Assembly (NCBI GenBank): GCA_009773335.1
Contig: WRPF01000003.1
Coordinates: 1-64,000, forward strand
From: Caulobacteraceae bacterium
GTDB taxonomy: Bacteria > Pseudomonadota > Alphaproteobacteria > Caulobacterales > Aquidulcibacteraceae
Direction: 5' to 3'
Length of the DNA: 64,000 bases
Shown here piece after piece: positions 36,770-45,119 of the stretch (its first letter is position 1; every line of letters begins with the position of its first letter). A model generated the notes under the pieces. It searched no databases. It saw only the letters and a list, made by a program, of their open reading frames with translations, and was not told the origin of the DNA. Made by a program: the position numbers and the translations under genes.

Positions 36770-36896
36770 CGCGCCACCATGCCGGAGGACGTTCCGCCGC
36801 GCCACGGCCGCCGGCCGCGCCCGGATTGCAGCCGCCCCCAGATTGCGCCCACACGAAGGCTCCGCTAGAGAGCGTCCCTTCCCGCGCCAGCGGTCC

Positions 36897-36973
<77 letters not shown>

Positions 36974-37567
36974 TGAAATCAATGGGTTGGGGATATCTCG
37001 CCGCTCGGCTTTTCCCTTTGGTCCGCACTTGGTCCGCACACTCTGATAGGGCAACCCACCCGACCGAGAACGCCGCCACCCGCACGTCCAAGACTTTCGG
37101 GACGGCCGGCCGCCTGGCGATGAATGAGGACCGCCCTATAGCATTCACGAGGCCAGCGGTTCGATCCCGCTCGGCCCCACCATGTTTCCAAGGGATTTTT
37201 CAAAACCCGGTAACACCTCCGAAATTCCCAGGGCGGTTCATGCCTTCGAGCGCGCGCCGTTTTTGCGAATCCGATCTCTGAACACCATACGGGCCCGCCA
37301 ACAGGAGCCGATGACCGACCCTGTTCCTTGGGGCCACGCCTGGTTTGAGTTTCCAGGCGGCTTGAGCCGCGGCCCGTCTGAAGGTGCGCCAGGCCGGGCG
37401 CATCGTGTCAGTGGCGGTTACGACTGCACAACGGACGTGCTGCTCCCAGGCCGGTCAGAAACGGCGCCTCCACCTGAGGTTCGTTGCGGCTTGAGCAAAA
37501 GCTACGGCAGGCAAGCGCGATCCGCGGCCAAGGGGCGAGCACAACGGCCCGTCCGGCGGCGTTCGCG
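36974..37567. other. Island junction (594 bp): tandem repeat and tRNA end, no clear gene
   Basis: TTGGTCCGCAC occurs twice in direct tandem (37018-37028, 37029-37039). A tRNA 3' end without a 5' half follows at 37149-37182. From 37183 to the ligB stop I find only low-quality frames with Pro/Arg-rich translations. One stretch near 37375-37500 has a possible degenerate coding frame (ARLKVRQAGRIVSVAVTT) interrupted by stops. No integrase is visible. Confidence 0.5.
37149..37182 (+). other. Orphan tRNA 3' end (possible att remnant)
   Basis: A variable-loop stretch, a complete T-arm (AGCGG-TTCGATC-CCGCT), acceptor strand CGGCCCC, discriminator A and CCA are present, but no matching GGGGCCG 5' strand, D-arm or anticodon arm lies upstream. 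Tyrosine integrases often leave such a 3' tRNA copy at the far end of an integrated element. The isoacceptor cannot be deduced from this part. Confidence 0.55.
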
Positions 37568-38398
37568 CTATGGCGCGAGCAGCAGCTGGCACGCCGCTGT
37601 ATTGGAAATGGGAACGTGATAGTTGACGTGCCGTCGTTTCGATGAGGCGGACACCGCGCCTCGCATCGCGACCCAGGTCAACAGTTCGACCCCTTGCGTG
37701 CCAGCCAACTCTACGACGTCGTGAATTGAGTAGCGCGAAAGCGCGTCGGGGTTCGCTTCGAGCTCATCCAGGAATTGTTGGTCAAACGCCTTGTTGATGA
37801 AGCCGGCGCGCTCGCCGTCGAGTTGATGCGATAAACCGCCCGAAGCGATCACCGCCACCCGCTTGCAGCCCCGCCATGACGCAAGCGCCTCCCCCACTGC
37901 ACGCCCAAGCTTCAGACAACGCGATATGCTCGGCAACGGATGCTGCACCGTGTTGATCGCGATCGGCACCGCGGGCGGCGCATCGCCATCCGGCCAGAAC
38001 AGCTGCAGCGGCAGGGCGAAGGCGTGATCCACGAGCATCTCCTGGCAAGTGGTGATGTCAAACTCGCGCTCAACCAGATGCTCGATCACATGCCAGGACA
38101 AATCCGGCACGCCACGGAATGGCGCCTGCACCGGCAGCCCCCAGCCCTCGTCGGCGTTGTGATAGAACGGCGCCGCTCCGACAGCGAACGTCGGCAACTT
38201 GTCGAGAAAGAAGTTGAGCCCGTGATCGTTGTAAAAGATGATAACCGCATCCGGCCTATTCTCGGCAAGCCATGACCGAATAGGCGGAAGGCCGTCAAAA
38301 AACGGTTTCCAGTACGGATCTTGCTGCAGACCCTTCGCGATCGCGCCGCCGATCGCGGGCACGTGCGAGGTGCCCAGACCACCAACAACTTCAGCCAT
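37568..38398 (-). CDS. ligB: Extradiol ring-cleavage dioxygenase, LigB-type beta subunit
   Basis: 276 aa catalytic subunit of a class III (LigAB) non-haem iron dioxygenase opening protocatechuate, gallate or a similar catechol. Metal ligands and catalytic residues align with Sphingobium SYK-6 LigB at constant offset: His12 (GTSHVPAIGG), His59 (YNDHGLNFF), the general base His191 (GGLSHQLDG) and Glu238 (GVELLTWVAM), equivalent to His12, His61, His195 and Glu242. The ATG at 38398 overlaps the end of ligA by 8 nt. Whether the substrate is protocatechuate or an O-methylated gallate is not decided by these residues. Confidence 0.92.
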   Translation of the reverse strand: MAEVVGGLGTSHVPAIGGAIAKGLQQDPYWKPFFDGLPPIRSWLAENRPDAVIIFYNDHGLNFFLDKLPTFAVGAAPFYHNADEGWGLPVQAPFRGVPDLSWHVIEHLVEREFDITTCQEMLVDHAFALPLQLFWPDGDAPPAVPIAINTVQHPLPSISRCLKLGRAVGEALASWRGCKRVAVIASGGLSHQLDGERAGFINKAFDQQFLDELEANPDALSRYSIHDVVELAGTQGVELLTWVAMRGAVSASSKRRHVNYHVPISNTAACQLLLAP

Positions 38399-38747
38399 TG
38401 CCGCCTCCCGCCGCCAAAAGCTTGGCCTTGAACGCTTCAACTGTCATCCCGGTCTGCAGTGCGCCGACATCCTGGACGTTCAGCCCCAGGATGCCTGCGA
38501 ACTTCGCAAGGTAGTAGATGTTGCCGCCTAGCGCCAACAGACCGAGCACGTCGCGCTCCCGCATCGCCTTTATCTGCGCCTCACTGAGGTCGAAGCGACG
38601 ACAATAAGCTCCCTCGTCCGCCGCGAACGCCGCACGGTTCTCCGCGCTGTTGAACGAAAAACACATCTTGTTGAGCGCGTAGCCCTTCATGGCCTGAGCG
38701 CCGTCGAAGATTGTCGTTCCCTGTATCGGGCGTCTTGAAGTCTCCAT
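38391..38747 (-). CDS. ligA: Extradiol dioxygenase alpha subunit (LigA)
   Basis: 118 aa helical small subunit that caps the LigB active site. It has the LigA pattern: TTIFDGAQAMKGYALNKMCFSFNSAENRAAFAADEGAYCRRF, then KAMRERDVLGLLALGGNIYYLAKFAGILG. The gene starts 1 bp after the P450 stop and ends inside ligB, so P450, ligA and ligB form one tight operon. It is somewhat shorter than SYK-6 LigA (139 aa) at the C-terminus. Confidence 0.92.
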   Translation of the reverse strand: METSRRPIQGTTIFDGAQAMKGYALNKMCFSFNSAENRAAFAADEGAYCRRFDLSEAQIKAMRERDVLGLLALGGNIYYLAKFAGILGLNVQDVGALQTGMTVEAFKAKLLAAGGGNG

Positions 38748-38748
38748 G

Positions 38749-39927
38749 TCAAATAGCCTCCAGCATGAGCGTTGTCGGGCTCCGGAACGTGGATGATGGC
38801 ATCCACCGCAACGTTGTCTCGGTGCGCCGGAAGTTCGGAATGAGCGCGAGAAACTCTTTGATCGCCAGCCGCGCGGCGATTTTCGCGATTGGCGCGCCGA
38901 GGCAGGCGTGAACGCCGCCGCCGAAACCAAGATGGCCCACAGGCCGCCGTTCGACATCGTAAAGGTCAGGGTTCGGGAATTTGCGCTCGTCGCGGTTTCC
39001 CGCGCCGTAGGCGAGGCAGACGAAATCACCCCGCTTCATGATCTGCCCATGCAGGGCGACATCGCGCTGCAGTCGCCGCTTGAAGCGCTGCGCAGAAGTA
39101 TTGAAGCGTAGACTTTCATCAATCGCCTGAGGAATGAGGTTTGGGTCCTCGGCGCACCGCCGCCTGGCCTCGGGGAAGTCGGCCAGGTTGAGCGCAAACA
39201 TGGCCATGAAGCCGCCGAGCGATTCAATGCCGGCCATGATGAGCGTCGTCGTGGTGAGGAGCACTTCGCGCTCGTCGAGCCTCTCGCCGTCGATCTCGGC
39301 GACGCTGAATTGTGAGATCAGATCGCCCGTCGGCGCGATCCGGCGCGCCGCTATTGTTTTCGCCGCGAACGCCTGCATCCACTCATAGGCAGCGATGTGC
39401 TCAGGCCCCTTTCCGCGTGTGACCGGATCGGATTGCACCATGAGCACGGCGTTGTTGCGCACCAACTGATCGTCCTCGGACTCGCGGGGCAAGCCGAGCA
39501 GACGGAATAACGTCTTCACCGTTACTTTGGCGGAGATGTCCGCGATGAAATCAAACGGACGCCTGCGATCGATCGCCGTCAGCGCCTCCCTCGCCGCTCC
39601 GCGGATGTCGTCCTCCAGATAGTCGAGGTTGCGACGCATGAAGGCGTGCTGAACAAGCGCGCGCAGGCGATTGTGGCGGGGTGGATCGGTCGTCCCTAGC
39701 GTGGCTCCGGCCCGGTTGGGCAGTTCGTCCATCAAATTCCCGGAGGCCGACGAATATGTCTCCCAGTCCTTCACAGCCGCAGCCAGGTCGTCGTAGCGCG
39801 TGAGCACCCACATCTTCGCGTGCTCACTCCAGAAACAGGGATGATTGTCGCGTAGCTCCCTGTAGGTCGGGAAAGGATCGGCGTCGAACGCGGGGGAATA
39901 GGGATCAAACACAGCCACACCGTCCAC
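38749..39927 (-). CDS. Cytochrome P450
   Basis: 392 aa soluble bacterial P450. Haem-thiolate Cys342 in FGGGVHACLG, ExxR at Glu271-Arg274, and an I-helix AGIES (232-236) in which Glu-Ser takes the place of the usual Asp/Glu-Thr pair. It lacks a membrane anchor and needs separate ferredoxin and reductase, neither of which is in the window. Start GTG at 39927. As the first gene before ligAB it may hydroxylate or O-demethylate the aromatic that is then ring-opened. An assignment to a named CYP family needs a search. Confidence 0.9.
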   Translation of the reverse strand: MDGVAVFDPYSPAFDADPFPTYRELRDNHPCFWSEHAKMWVLTRYDDLAAAVKDWETYSSASGNLMDELPNRAGATLGTTDPPRHNRLRALVQHAFMRRNLDYLEDDIRGAAREALTAIDRRRPFDFIADISAKVTVKTLFRLLGLPRESEDDQLVRNNAVLMVQSDPVTRGKGPEHIAAYEWMQAFAAKTIAARRIAPTGDLISQFSVAEIDGERLDEREVLLTTTTLIMAGIESLGGFMAMFALNLADFPEARRRCAEDPNLIPQAIDESLRFNTSAQRFKRRLQRDVALHGQIMKRGDFVCLAYGAGNRDERKFPNPDLYDVERRPVGHLGFGGGVHACLGAPIAKIAARLAIKEFLALIPNFRRTETTLRWMPSSTFRSPTTLMLEAI

Positions 39928-40040
39928 CCTTGTATTATTTTATCTCCTGCGCAGCGTTTTGCCACCTTGCGAAAAGGTATTGAATGGACTGAGAGCAAGT
40001 TATTTTGTACTTTCCGGTCATGCGCTGAAGGAGTATCGGC

Positions 40041-40955
40041 TTGCCCGCGTCACCACCCACCCGCGCTTTCCCGCCATCCGTGGCCTTGCTCGACGCCGCG
40101 CCGGAAGAAGCTCAGTTTGACGACTTTCACATCGAGGCGTTGCGCGTGCGCACGGTGCGCCGCAATTGGACCATCCCCGCGCACGTCCATCACGGCCTGC
40201 ATCAGGTCTTCGCGATTGAGCGCGGCGGCGTGCGTGCTGTTGTTGATGGCGAACAACTGACGGCGCGCGGGCCGGCGATACTGCTCGCGCCCTCCGCCGC
40301 GCCGCACGCCTTCCGTTTCGCGGAGGGCAGCACCGGACGCGTTCTCACGCTCCGTCACATTCGCACTTTCCTCGATCGCAAAGAACCTGCCGCTCGACTT
40401 GAGCGGCTCTTGTTCGCGCACTCTGCGATTCTGGCCTTCTCAGCTTCGTCTGCGGAATGGCGCGATCTCCTCCGCCTGCTTACAGTGCTGGAACACGAGC
40501 GCATCCGCCGGAGAGAGGGGCCCATTGACACCGCAAACCACCTGCTCACCGCCATACTCGGCGTGCTCGCGCGCCGCGCAGAACAAAGACGCCTTGAGAC
40601 GACGCATCAAGGGGCGCCGCACGCGGCGCTCTTTGCGGCATTCGAAAATCTGGTTGACGAAACTCTTCTCCAACACTTGTCCTCGTCGTCCTATGCTGGC
40701 CGGCTCGGCGTAAGCATCAGCACGCTTGATCGCATCTGCCGCAATCATGCTGGCTCAAGCCCGGCGCGGTATGTGCGCAACAGGCTTTATTTGGAGGCGC
40801 GGCGCCGTCTCGCCTATTCCGATGCAGCCATCCAACACATCGCCGACGATCTGGGCTTTGCCGATGTCGGCTACTTCTCCCGCTTCGTCTCCCGCCACTC
40901 GACGTTGTCGCCGAGCGGCTTGCGTCGCCAGCTTCGCGGGCGAGGTGAAGGATGA
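40041..40955 (+). CDS. AraC family regulator (PobR/HpaA-like)
   Basis: 304 aa. The N-terminal cupin ligand domain (NWTIPAHVHHGLHQVFAIERGGV) precedes a two-HTH AraC DNA-binding domain at about 205-300 (YAGRLGVSISTLDRICRNHAGSSPARYV; IQHIADDLGFADVGYFSRFVSRHSTLSP). Architecture resembles PobR and HpaA activators that respond to aromatic acids. Start TTG at 40041 with AAGGAG 7 nt upstream. It is divergent from the P450-ligA-ligB operon across 113 bp and is its most likely activator. Confidence 0.9.
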   Translation: MPASPPTRAFPPSVALLDAAPEEAQFDDFHIEALRVRTVRRNWTIPAHVHHGLHQVFAIERGGVRAVVDGEQLTARGPAILLAPSAAPHAFRFAEGSTGRVLTLRHIRTFLDRKEPAARLERLLFAHSAILAFSASSAEWRDLLRLLTVLEHERIRRREGPIDTANHLLTAILGVLARRAEQRRLETTHQGAPHAALFAAFENLVDETLLQHLSSSSYAGRLGVSISTLDRICRNHAGSSPARYVRNRLYLEARRRLAYSDAAIQHIADDLGFADVGYFSRFVSRHSTLSPSGLRRQLRGRGEG

Positions 40956-41282
40956 CGACGGGCCACATCCATCGGCTTTCGCGCTTCGATCGATTTGTTG
41001 ATCACCTTTGTCGAAGACCGGAATGCGGGCTTGATGTCGTTCTCACCGACCACCTTTCGAGCGATTTCGCCGAACCGTAGACCGCGCCTGCAATGGCCTT
41101 CGCGGCTTGTTTCCAAAGCGGTGCTGCACGCGACCGGCCAACCGCTTTGCGGCCTCGCTCCTGACTTTCCGGAGCGCGCCACAACCCTCGATACCGACGA
41201 TGACGGAACAGGTCACGTCGACGGCGTAGTTGAGGGCCGCAACGCGAGCACTTGTGAAACAGCGGACCGCATCACCGCTCCA
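40956..41282. other. Intergenic region (327 bp), no gene recognised
   Basis: Between the AraC gene and the stop of the quinohaemoprotein gene. On the minus strand a short frame reads GENDIKPAFRSSTKVINKSIEARKP, which looks faintly protein-like but has no proper start or ribosome site. It may be a decayed gene. No palindrome of the cluster's operator type is present. Confidence 0.45.
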
Positions 41283-43490
41283 TCAATAGTTCGACATGGC
41301 CACGGCGTTTCGGGCGTCGAGCGGCTTGCCGGCGCGTTGCAGCTGCAGTTCGCGAGCGCGGGTCCTGCGCTGCTCGTCGATCAGGTAGGCGTGGATGGCG
41401 TTCACCTCCCCCGGTGTCAGCGTGTCGTCCCAGCGCGGCATGCCGTTCGCCAGGAACCAGCCCTCCAGAACGATCCCGTTGAACGCCGCGTGCGTCGCTG
41501 GCGCCATGCGACGCAGGTCCGGCGCTGTCGAGCGTGGTTGATTGGAATGGCAGATGGCGCAGTTGGCGAGGAACTGGCCGTGTCCAAACGCGATGGTCTG
41601 CCGCGTGACGCCCCGCGCCTGCGGCGGCGGCGGCGGCGCGACTGTCAGCGGCGGCAGCAGCTCTGGCCGCGCGACAGCGCCGCCATCAAGCCTGAAGACC
41701 AGGATTCGGTTCGCGTTCCCCCGCGAATACGCAGCAGAGTTGTCGGGGACATAGGACCAGCCGCCACCGCCGAAGCCCGTGGCGATCGCGACGTACTGCA
41801 CGCCTTTCACGCGGTAGGTCATGGGCGCAGCCATCATGGAAGAGCCTGTGTCGATTTCCTTGAGCACCTGCCCGGTGTCGGCGTTGCGCACGAAGAAGCG
41901 CCCGTCGATGGAGCCGTGCATCAACAGACCGGATCGCGTAGCGAGCACGCCGTTTCTATCCTGCGCACCAGATGTGTGAACGGCCCAGACTGTTTTACCG
42001 CTCAGCGCGTCGATCGCCCGTATCTCGGAGCTGAATGGCCGCTCCACCACCGAGCGCCATTCCGGAAGCGCCTTGACCGCCGCCTGAACAGGCGGCGGCA
42101 AGGTCGGCAAGACCGCCTGAAGATCGCTGGTGAAGATGAGGACGGCGCCGGCGTTCAATGCGCGTGATCGATGCGGCGCCGGCCCTGGCAGCGCCGGCGG
42201 CGTGAACATCAGGTTGCCCATGTCGAGGACGGCGGCGAAATAGAGGCCCCGTTCGGGGTCGTAGGCTGGCGGATACCAGTTCCGCGCGCCGGCCGCGGAG
42301 GGAAAGACGATCTTGGGGCCTGTGGCGTAGTCGGAGGACTGCGGCGTGGGGCGCGGGCGACCGGTCGCCAGATCGTAGCCATCCGTCCACGTGGTGCGCA
42401 CCAAAGCGTTCGCGCGAAGCGGTCTGCCTGTCTCGCGATCGATCACGAACAGGAATCCGTTCTTCACGGAATGCAGGATGACCGGCCGTTTTCGGCCGTC
42501 TATCTCGACATCCGCGAGGATCATCGGCTGCGACGCCGTGTAGTCCCAGCTGTCGCCCGGTGTTTCCTGAAAATGCCACCTGACCTTCCCGGTCGCCCTG
42601 TCCAGGGCCACGACGGACGACAGATAGAGATTGTCCCCGCCGCGCGGCGAACGCTGGCTGATCGGATACGGGCCGCCATTGCCGACGCCGATGTAGACCG
42701 CGTCGAAACCCGGGTCGTAGTGGATGGCGTCCCAGACCGTTCCGCCGCCGCCAATGTCCCAGCGGCTGTGCGGATCCCAGGTTTCAGCCGCCGCCTCAAG
42801 GGCGGCGTTTTCCTGCGGACCTTGTCGCGGATCGTGGGGAATGGTGAAGAAGCGCCAGACCTGCGCACCTGTATCGATCCGATATGCGGTGACGTAGCCG
42901 CGCACGTCGAATTCTGCGCCCGCATTGCCGATGACGACCAGGTCGCCAGCGATCTCGGGTGCGCCGGTAACGGTGTAGCCGCGCGCTCGATCCACGATCG
43001 TGTCGACTTTCCACACGACCGCCCCCGTCGCCGCGTTCAGCGCATAGAGGTAGCCATCAAGGGACGCGACCATGACTTTGCCGTCCCGCACGGCCACGCC
43101 GCGATTGGCCTGATCACAGCAGGCGACGCGATTGGACTGCATGTCCACTTCCGGCTCGAATCTCCAGATTTCCTCCCCCGTCGCCGCGTTCAGCGCGTAA
43201 GCGCGTCCGAGATTTCCGCTTGTATACATGACGCCGTCGATCACGACCGGCGTCGCCTCCTGCACGCGATTGGTGCCCAGATCGAAGGACCAGGCCAGGC
43301 CCAGCCGACCGACATTCCCGGGCGTGATATCGGTCAACGTCGAGTAGTGGCTCTTGGCGGCGTCGCCCCCTGGCGTGGTCCAATCGTCGCCAGCGCCGAT
43401 GGGGGCGCCCGCGCGTCGGCCACAGCCGATCAGGACAGCGCAGAGAACGGCAAGGACCAGAAACGGCGCGATCCGATGCATGGAGTTCAT
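41283..43490 (-). CDS. PQQ-dependent quinohaemoprotein alcohol dehydrogenase
   Basis: 735 aa. Lipoprotein-type signal (VLIGC, Cys23) gives a periplasmic, membrane-tethered enzyme. An eight-bladed propeller with repeated tryptophan-docking motifs (ALNAATGEEIWRFEPE, ALNAATGAVVWKVD, ALDRATGKVRWHF) and the vicinal disulfide Cys124-Cys125 (RVACCDQ) typical of type II ADH are present, followed by a C-terminal cytochrome c with CAICH at 644-648. It oxidises alcohols, probably arylic, and sends electrons to the respiratory chain. The ATG overlaps the NmrA stop (ATGA), so the two are co-transcribed from operator site 1. Confidence 0.93.
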   Translation of the reverse strand: MNSMHRIAPFLVLAVLCAVLIGCGRRAGAPIGAGDDWTTPGGDAAKSHYSTLTDITPGNVGRLGLAWSFDLGTNRVQEATPVVIDGVMYTSGNLGRAYALNAATGEEIWRFEPEVDMQSNRVACCDQANRGVAVRDGKVMVASLDGYLYALNAATGAVVWKVDTIVDRARGYTVTGAPEIAGDLVVIGNAGAEFDVRGYVTAYRIDTGAQVWRFFTIPHDPRQGPQENAALEAAAETWDPHSRWDIGGGGTVWDAIHYDPGFDAVYIGVGNGGPYPISQRSPRGGDNLYLSSVVALDRATGKVRWHFQETPGDSWDYTASQPMILADVEIDGRKRPVILHSVKNGFLFVIDRETGRPLRANALVRTTWTDGYDLATGRPRPTPQSSDYATGPKIVFPSAAGARNWYPPAYDPERGLYFAAVLDMGNLMFTPPALPGPAPHRSRALNAGAVLIFTSDLQAVLPTLPPPVQAAVKALPEWRSVVERPFSSEIRAIDALSGKTVWAVHTSGAQDRNGVLATRSGLLMHGSIDGRFFVRNADTGQVLKEIDTGSSMMAAPMTYRVKGVQYVAIATGFGGGGWSYVPDNSAAYSRGNANRILVFRLDGGAVARPELLPPLTVAPPPPPQARGVTRQTIAFGHGQFLANCAICHSNQPRSTAPDLRRMAPATHAAFNGIVLEGWFLANGMPRWDDTLTPGEVNAIHAYLIDEQRRTRARELQLQRAGKPLDARNAVAMSNY

Positions 43491-44401
43491 TGCGGCCAGC
43501 TCGATTTGAATTGCATCATCACGTCCCTGAGCGTTCGTGGCGGCCTGCCGGTGATCCGCTCAACATGGTTGGTCAGCGCGTCGAAATAGCCTTCGCGAAT
43601 CGACTGGCCGAAGGTCACCATGTCGTCGCTGCTCCACGGGATCGGCCCGTCCGGCGCGATGTCGGAGGCATGGCGCGGAACGCCGAGTGAATCAAAATAC
43701 GCAAACATCTCTTCGTCGCTGACCTGGTCCACGACTATTGGACGCCCGGCCACGTGGCCGGCCAAACTCATCGCCTGGGGGATGGTGAACAATTCGGGAC
43801 CTGTGAGGTCGTAGGCCTGGTTCTCGTGCCCGCCCTCAGCCAGCACCGCGGCCGCCACGGCCACGCAATCGTCGCGCGACACGAAGGCGACGCGACCGAC
43901 CCCGCAGTTGTCCGGCTTGCGCCCTCCCATCTGGAGCGCGGGTATGACCATCGCGCCGGCGATCGCTTCCGCGTACTGGCTGTCGCGCAGAAAAGTCCAT
44001 GTTGCGCCCGAAGCCTCGATGATCTCCTCTGTCGCGCGGTGATCCGCCTTCACGATCGCCGGATTGCCTGGCGCCGCGACGCCCAGGAGCGATGTGTAGA
44101 CGATGTGCCTAACGCCGGCCGCCACGGCTGCCTCGACTGCATTGCGGTGCTGGCCGACGCGGGTCCCCACACGCGCCGTGCTGATCAGGAGCATGCGCTC
44201 ACCGCCAGCGAACGCCGACGCCAGGCCCGCGGGTTCGTCGAAATCGGCGTAGCGCACCGTGGCGCCCCTGGCGGCAAAGTCGGCCAGTTTCGCGGGCGTG
44301 CGCGACAGGAGTATCAGATTTGCGGGCCCCACCCGCTCCAGCAGCGACGCCGCGGCTGCCCGCCCAAATGCGCCTGAAGCGCCGCTCACGACAATCGACA
44401 C
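43487..44401 (-). CDS. NmrA-like NAD(P)-binding protein (atypical SDR)
   Basis: 304 aa from a GTG at 44401, preceded by GGGGAG at 7 nt; longer frames reach into the operator and are not credible. VVSGASGAFGRAAAASLLERVG is the nucleotide loop of NmrA/quinone oxidoreductase 2-type atypical SDRs, followed by RMLLISTARVGTRVGQHRNAVEAAVAAGVRHIVYTS. Many members reduce quinones, while others sense the NADP/NADPH ratio. Paired with the quinohaemoprotein dehydrogenase, it may handle a quinone or aldehyde product. Divergent from the NTF2-like gene at 44.5 kb over operator 1. Confidence 0.85.
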   Translation of the reverse strand: MSIVVSGASGAFGRAAAASLLERVGPANLILLSRTPAKLADFAARGATVRYADFDEPAGLASAFAGGERMLLISTARVGTRVGQHRNAVEAAVAAGVRHIVYTSLLGVAAPGNPAIVKADHRATEEIIEASGATWTFLRDSQYAEAIAGAMVIPALQMGGRKPDNCGVGRVAFVSRDDCVAVAAAVLAEGGHENQAYDLTGPELFTIPQAMSLAGHVAGRPIVVDQVSDEEMFAYFDSLGVPRHASDIAPDGPIPWSSDDMVTFGQSIREGYFDALTNHVERITGRPPRTLRDVMMQFKSSWPQ

Positions 44402-44451
44402 CCTTCGGCTCCCCAATGTGTCCGGTTCTGGCGACCACGACTTGCTGCATA

Positions 44452-44469
44452 CAATAACGAATGTTATTG
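44452..44469. promoter_or_regulatory. Cluster operator site 1
   Basis: CAATAAC-GAAT-GTTATTG, perfect 7-bp arms. It lies between the divergent NmrA-PQQ dehydrogenase operon and the NTF2-like gene. Confidence 0.75.
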
Positions 44470-44504
44470 TTAGGGCAAGCGCGACGATCAACATGGAAGG
44501 GCAG

Positions 44505-45002
44505 ATGACGCCACTTGATGTCACGGACAGGTTCGCCATCCAGGACTTGCTCGCCGCTTACGGCTGGGCGCTGGACACGGGCGATGTCGAGGCGCTTGTC
44601 GCCTGCTTCATGCCCGATGCCCTCTTGATCGAGGAAGTCTTCGAGGAACCGGACATATGGGAGGGTCATGACGGCATCCGTCGCCTTGCCGAGCACTACC
44701 GTAATGCGCCCGGCTTCCCCGGCCGCCAGCACCACGTGACCCAGACGCAGTATGCGCCCCAGGCTGACGGCTCAGTCGCGCTGCGCTCCTTCGCCTTTGT
44801 GACCGAATGCGACGGAGAGCCGCCCTACCTGCTTCGCTTCGCTGGCTGGTATGACGACCTCGTGGTGAAGGGCGACGACGAGAAATGGCGCTTCGAGCGA
44901 CGCACCGTGCGCCTGTGGGATGGCGAAGTGCTGAAACTGTTCCCGGGGCGCGGCGAATGGAAACCGCGCAAGCGCCCGGACTCTCTCAAGATTCGAACCT
45001 GA
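44505..45002 (+). CDS. NTF2/SnoaL-like protein, catabolic cluster copy 1
   Basis: 165 aa SnoaL_4-type cone fold: MTPLDVTDRFAIQDLLAAYGWALDTGDVEALVACFMPDALL, with Tyr/Asp pairs common in dehydratase- and isomerase-like members, ending in a basic tail. I set the start at the ATG at 44505 because GGAAGG lies 4-5 nt upstream; an ATG at 44493 lacks a ribosome site. One of four intact NTF2-fold genes in the cluster and controlled with the NmrA operon by site 1. The reaction is not known. Confidence 0.82.
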   Translation: MTPLDVTDRFAIQDLLAAYGWALDTGDVEALVACFMPDALLIEEVFEEPDIWEGHDGIRRLAEHYRNAPGFPGRQHHVTQTQYAPQADGSVALRSFAFVTECDGEPPYLLRFAGWYDDLVVKGDDEKWRFERRTVRLWDGEVLKLFPGRGEWKPRKRPDSLKIRT

Positions 45003-45013
45003 TGCCGGCCGCC

Positions 45014-45119
45014 TAGAGCATTTTCCGACGAAGTGGGCGCCGGTTCGTCGCCAGAAAATGCGTTCAAACAAGAAGCTAGAGCCCCGATCCGATTCAATCG
45101 GATCGGAAATGGCTCTAGC
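45014..45119. repeat. GATCCGATT palindrome repeat and likely terminator
   Basis: A TAGAGCATTTTC(C)GACGAA / TTCGTCG..GAAAATGCG hairpin is followed by GATCCGATTcAATCGGATC (perfect palindrome, 45086-45104) inside CTAGAGCC/GGCTCTAG arms. It lies between convergent genes and overlaps the transporter stop. It resembles intergenic repeats I recall from other alphaproteobacteria. Confidence 0.6.

Noticed and set aside
37182-37619. 145-codon frame after the orphan tRNA end
   Set aside because: Pro/Arg/Ser-rich without motif; it begins right at the tRNA CCA and runs into ligB on the other strand.
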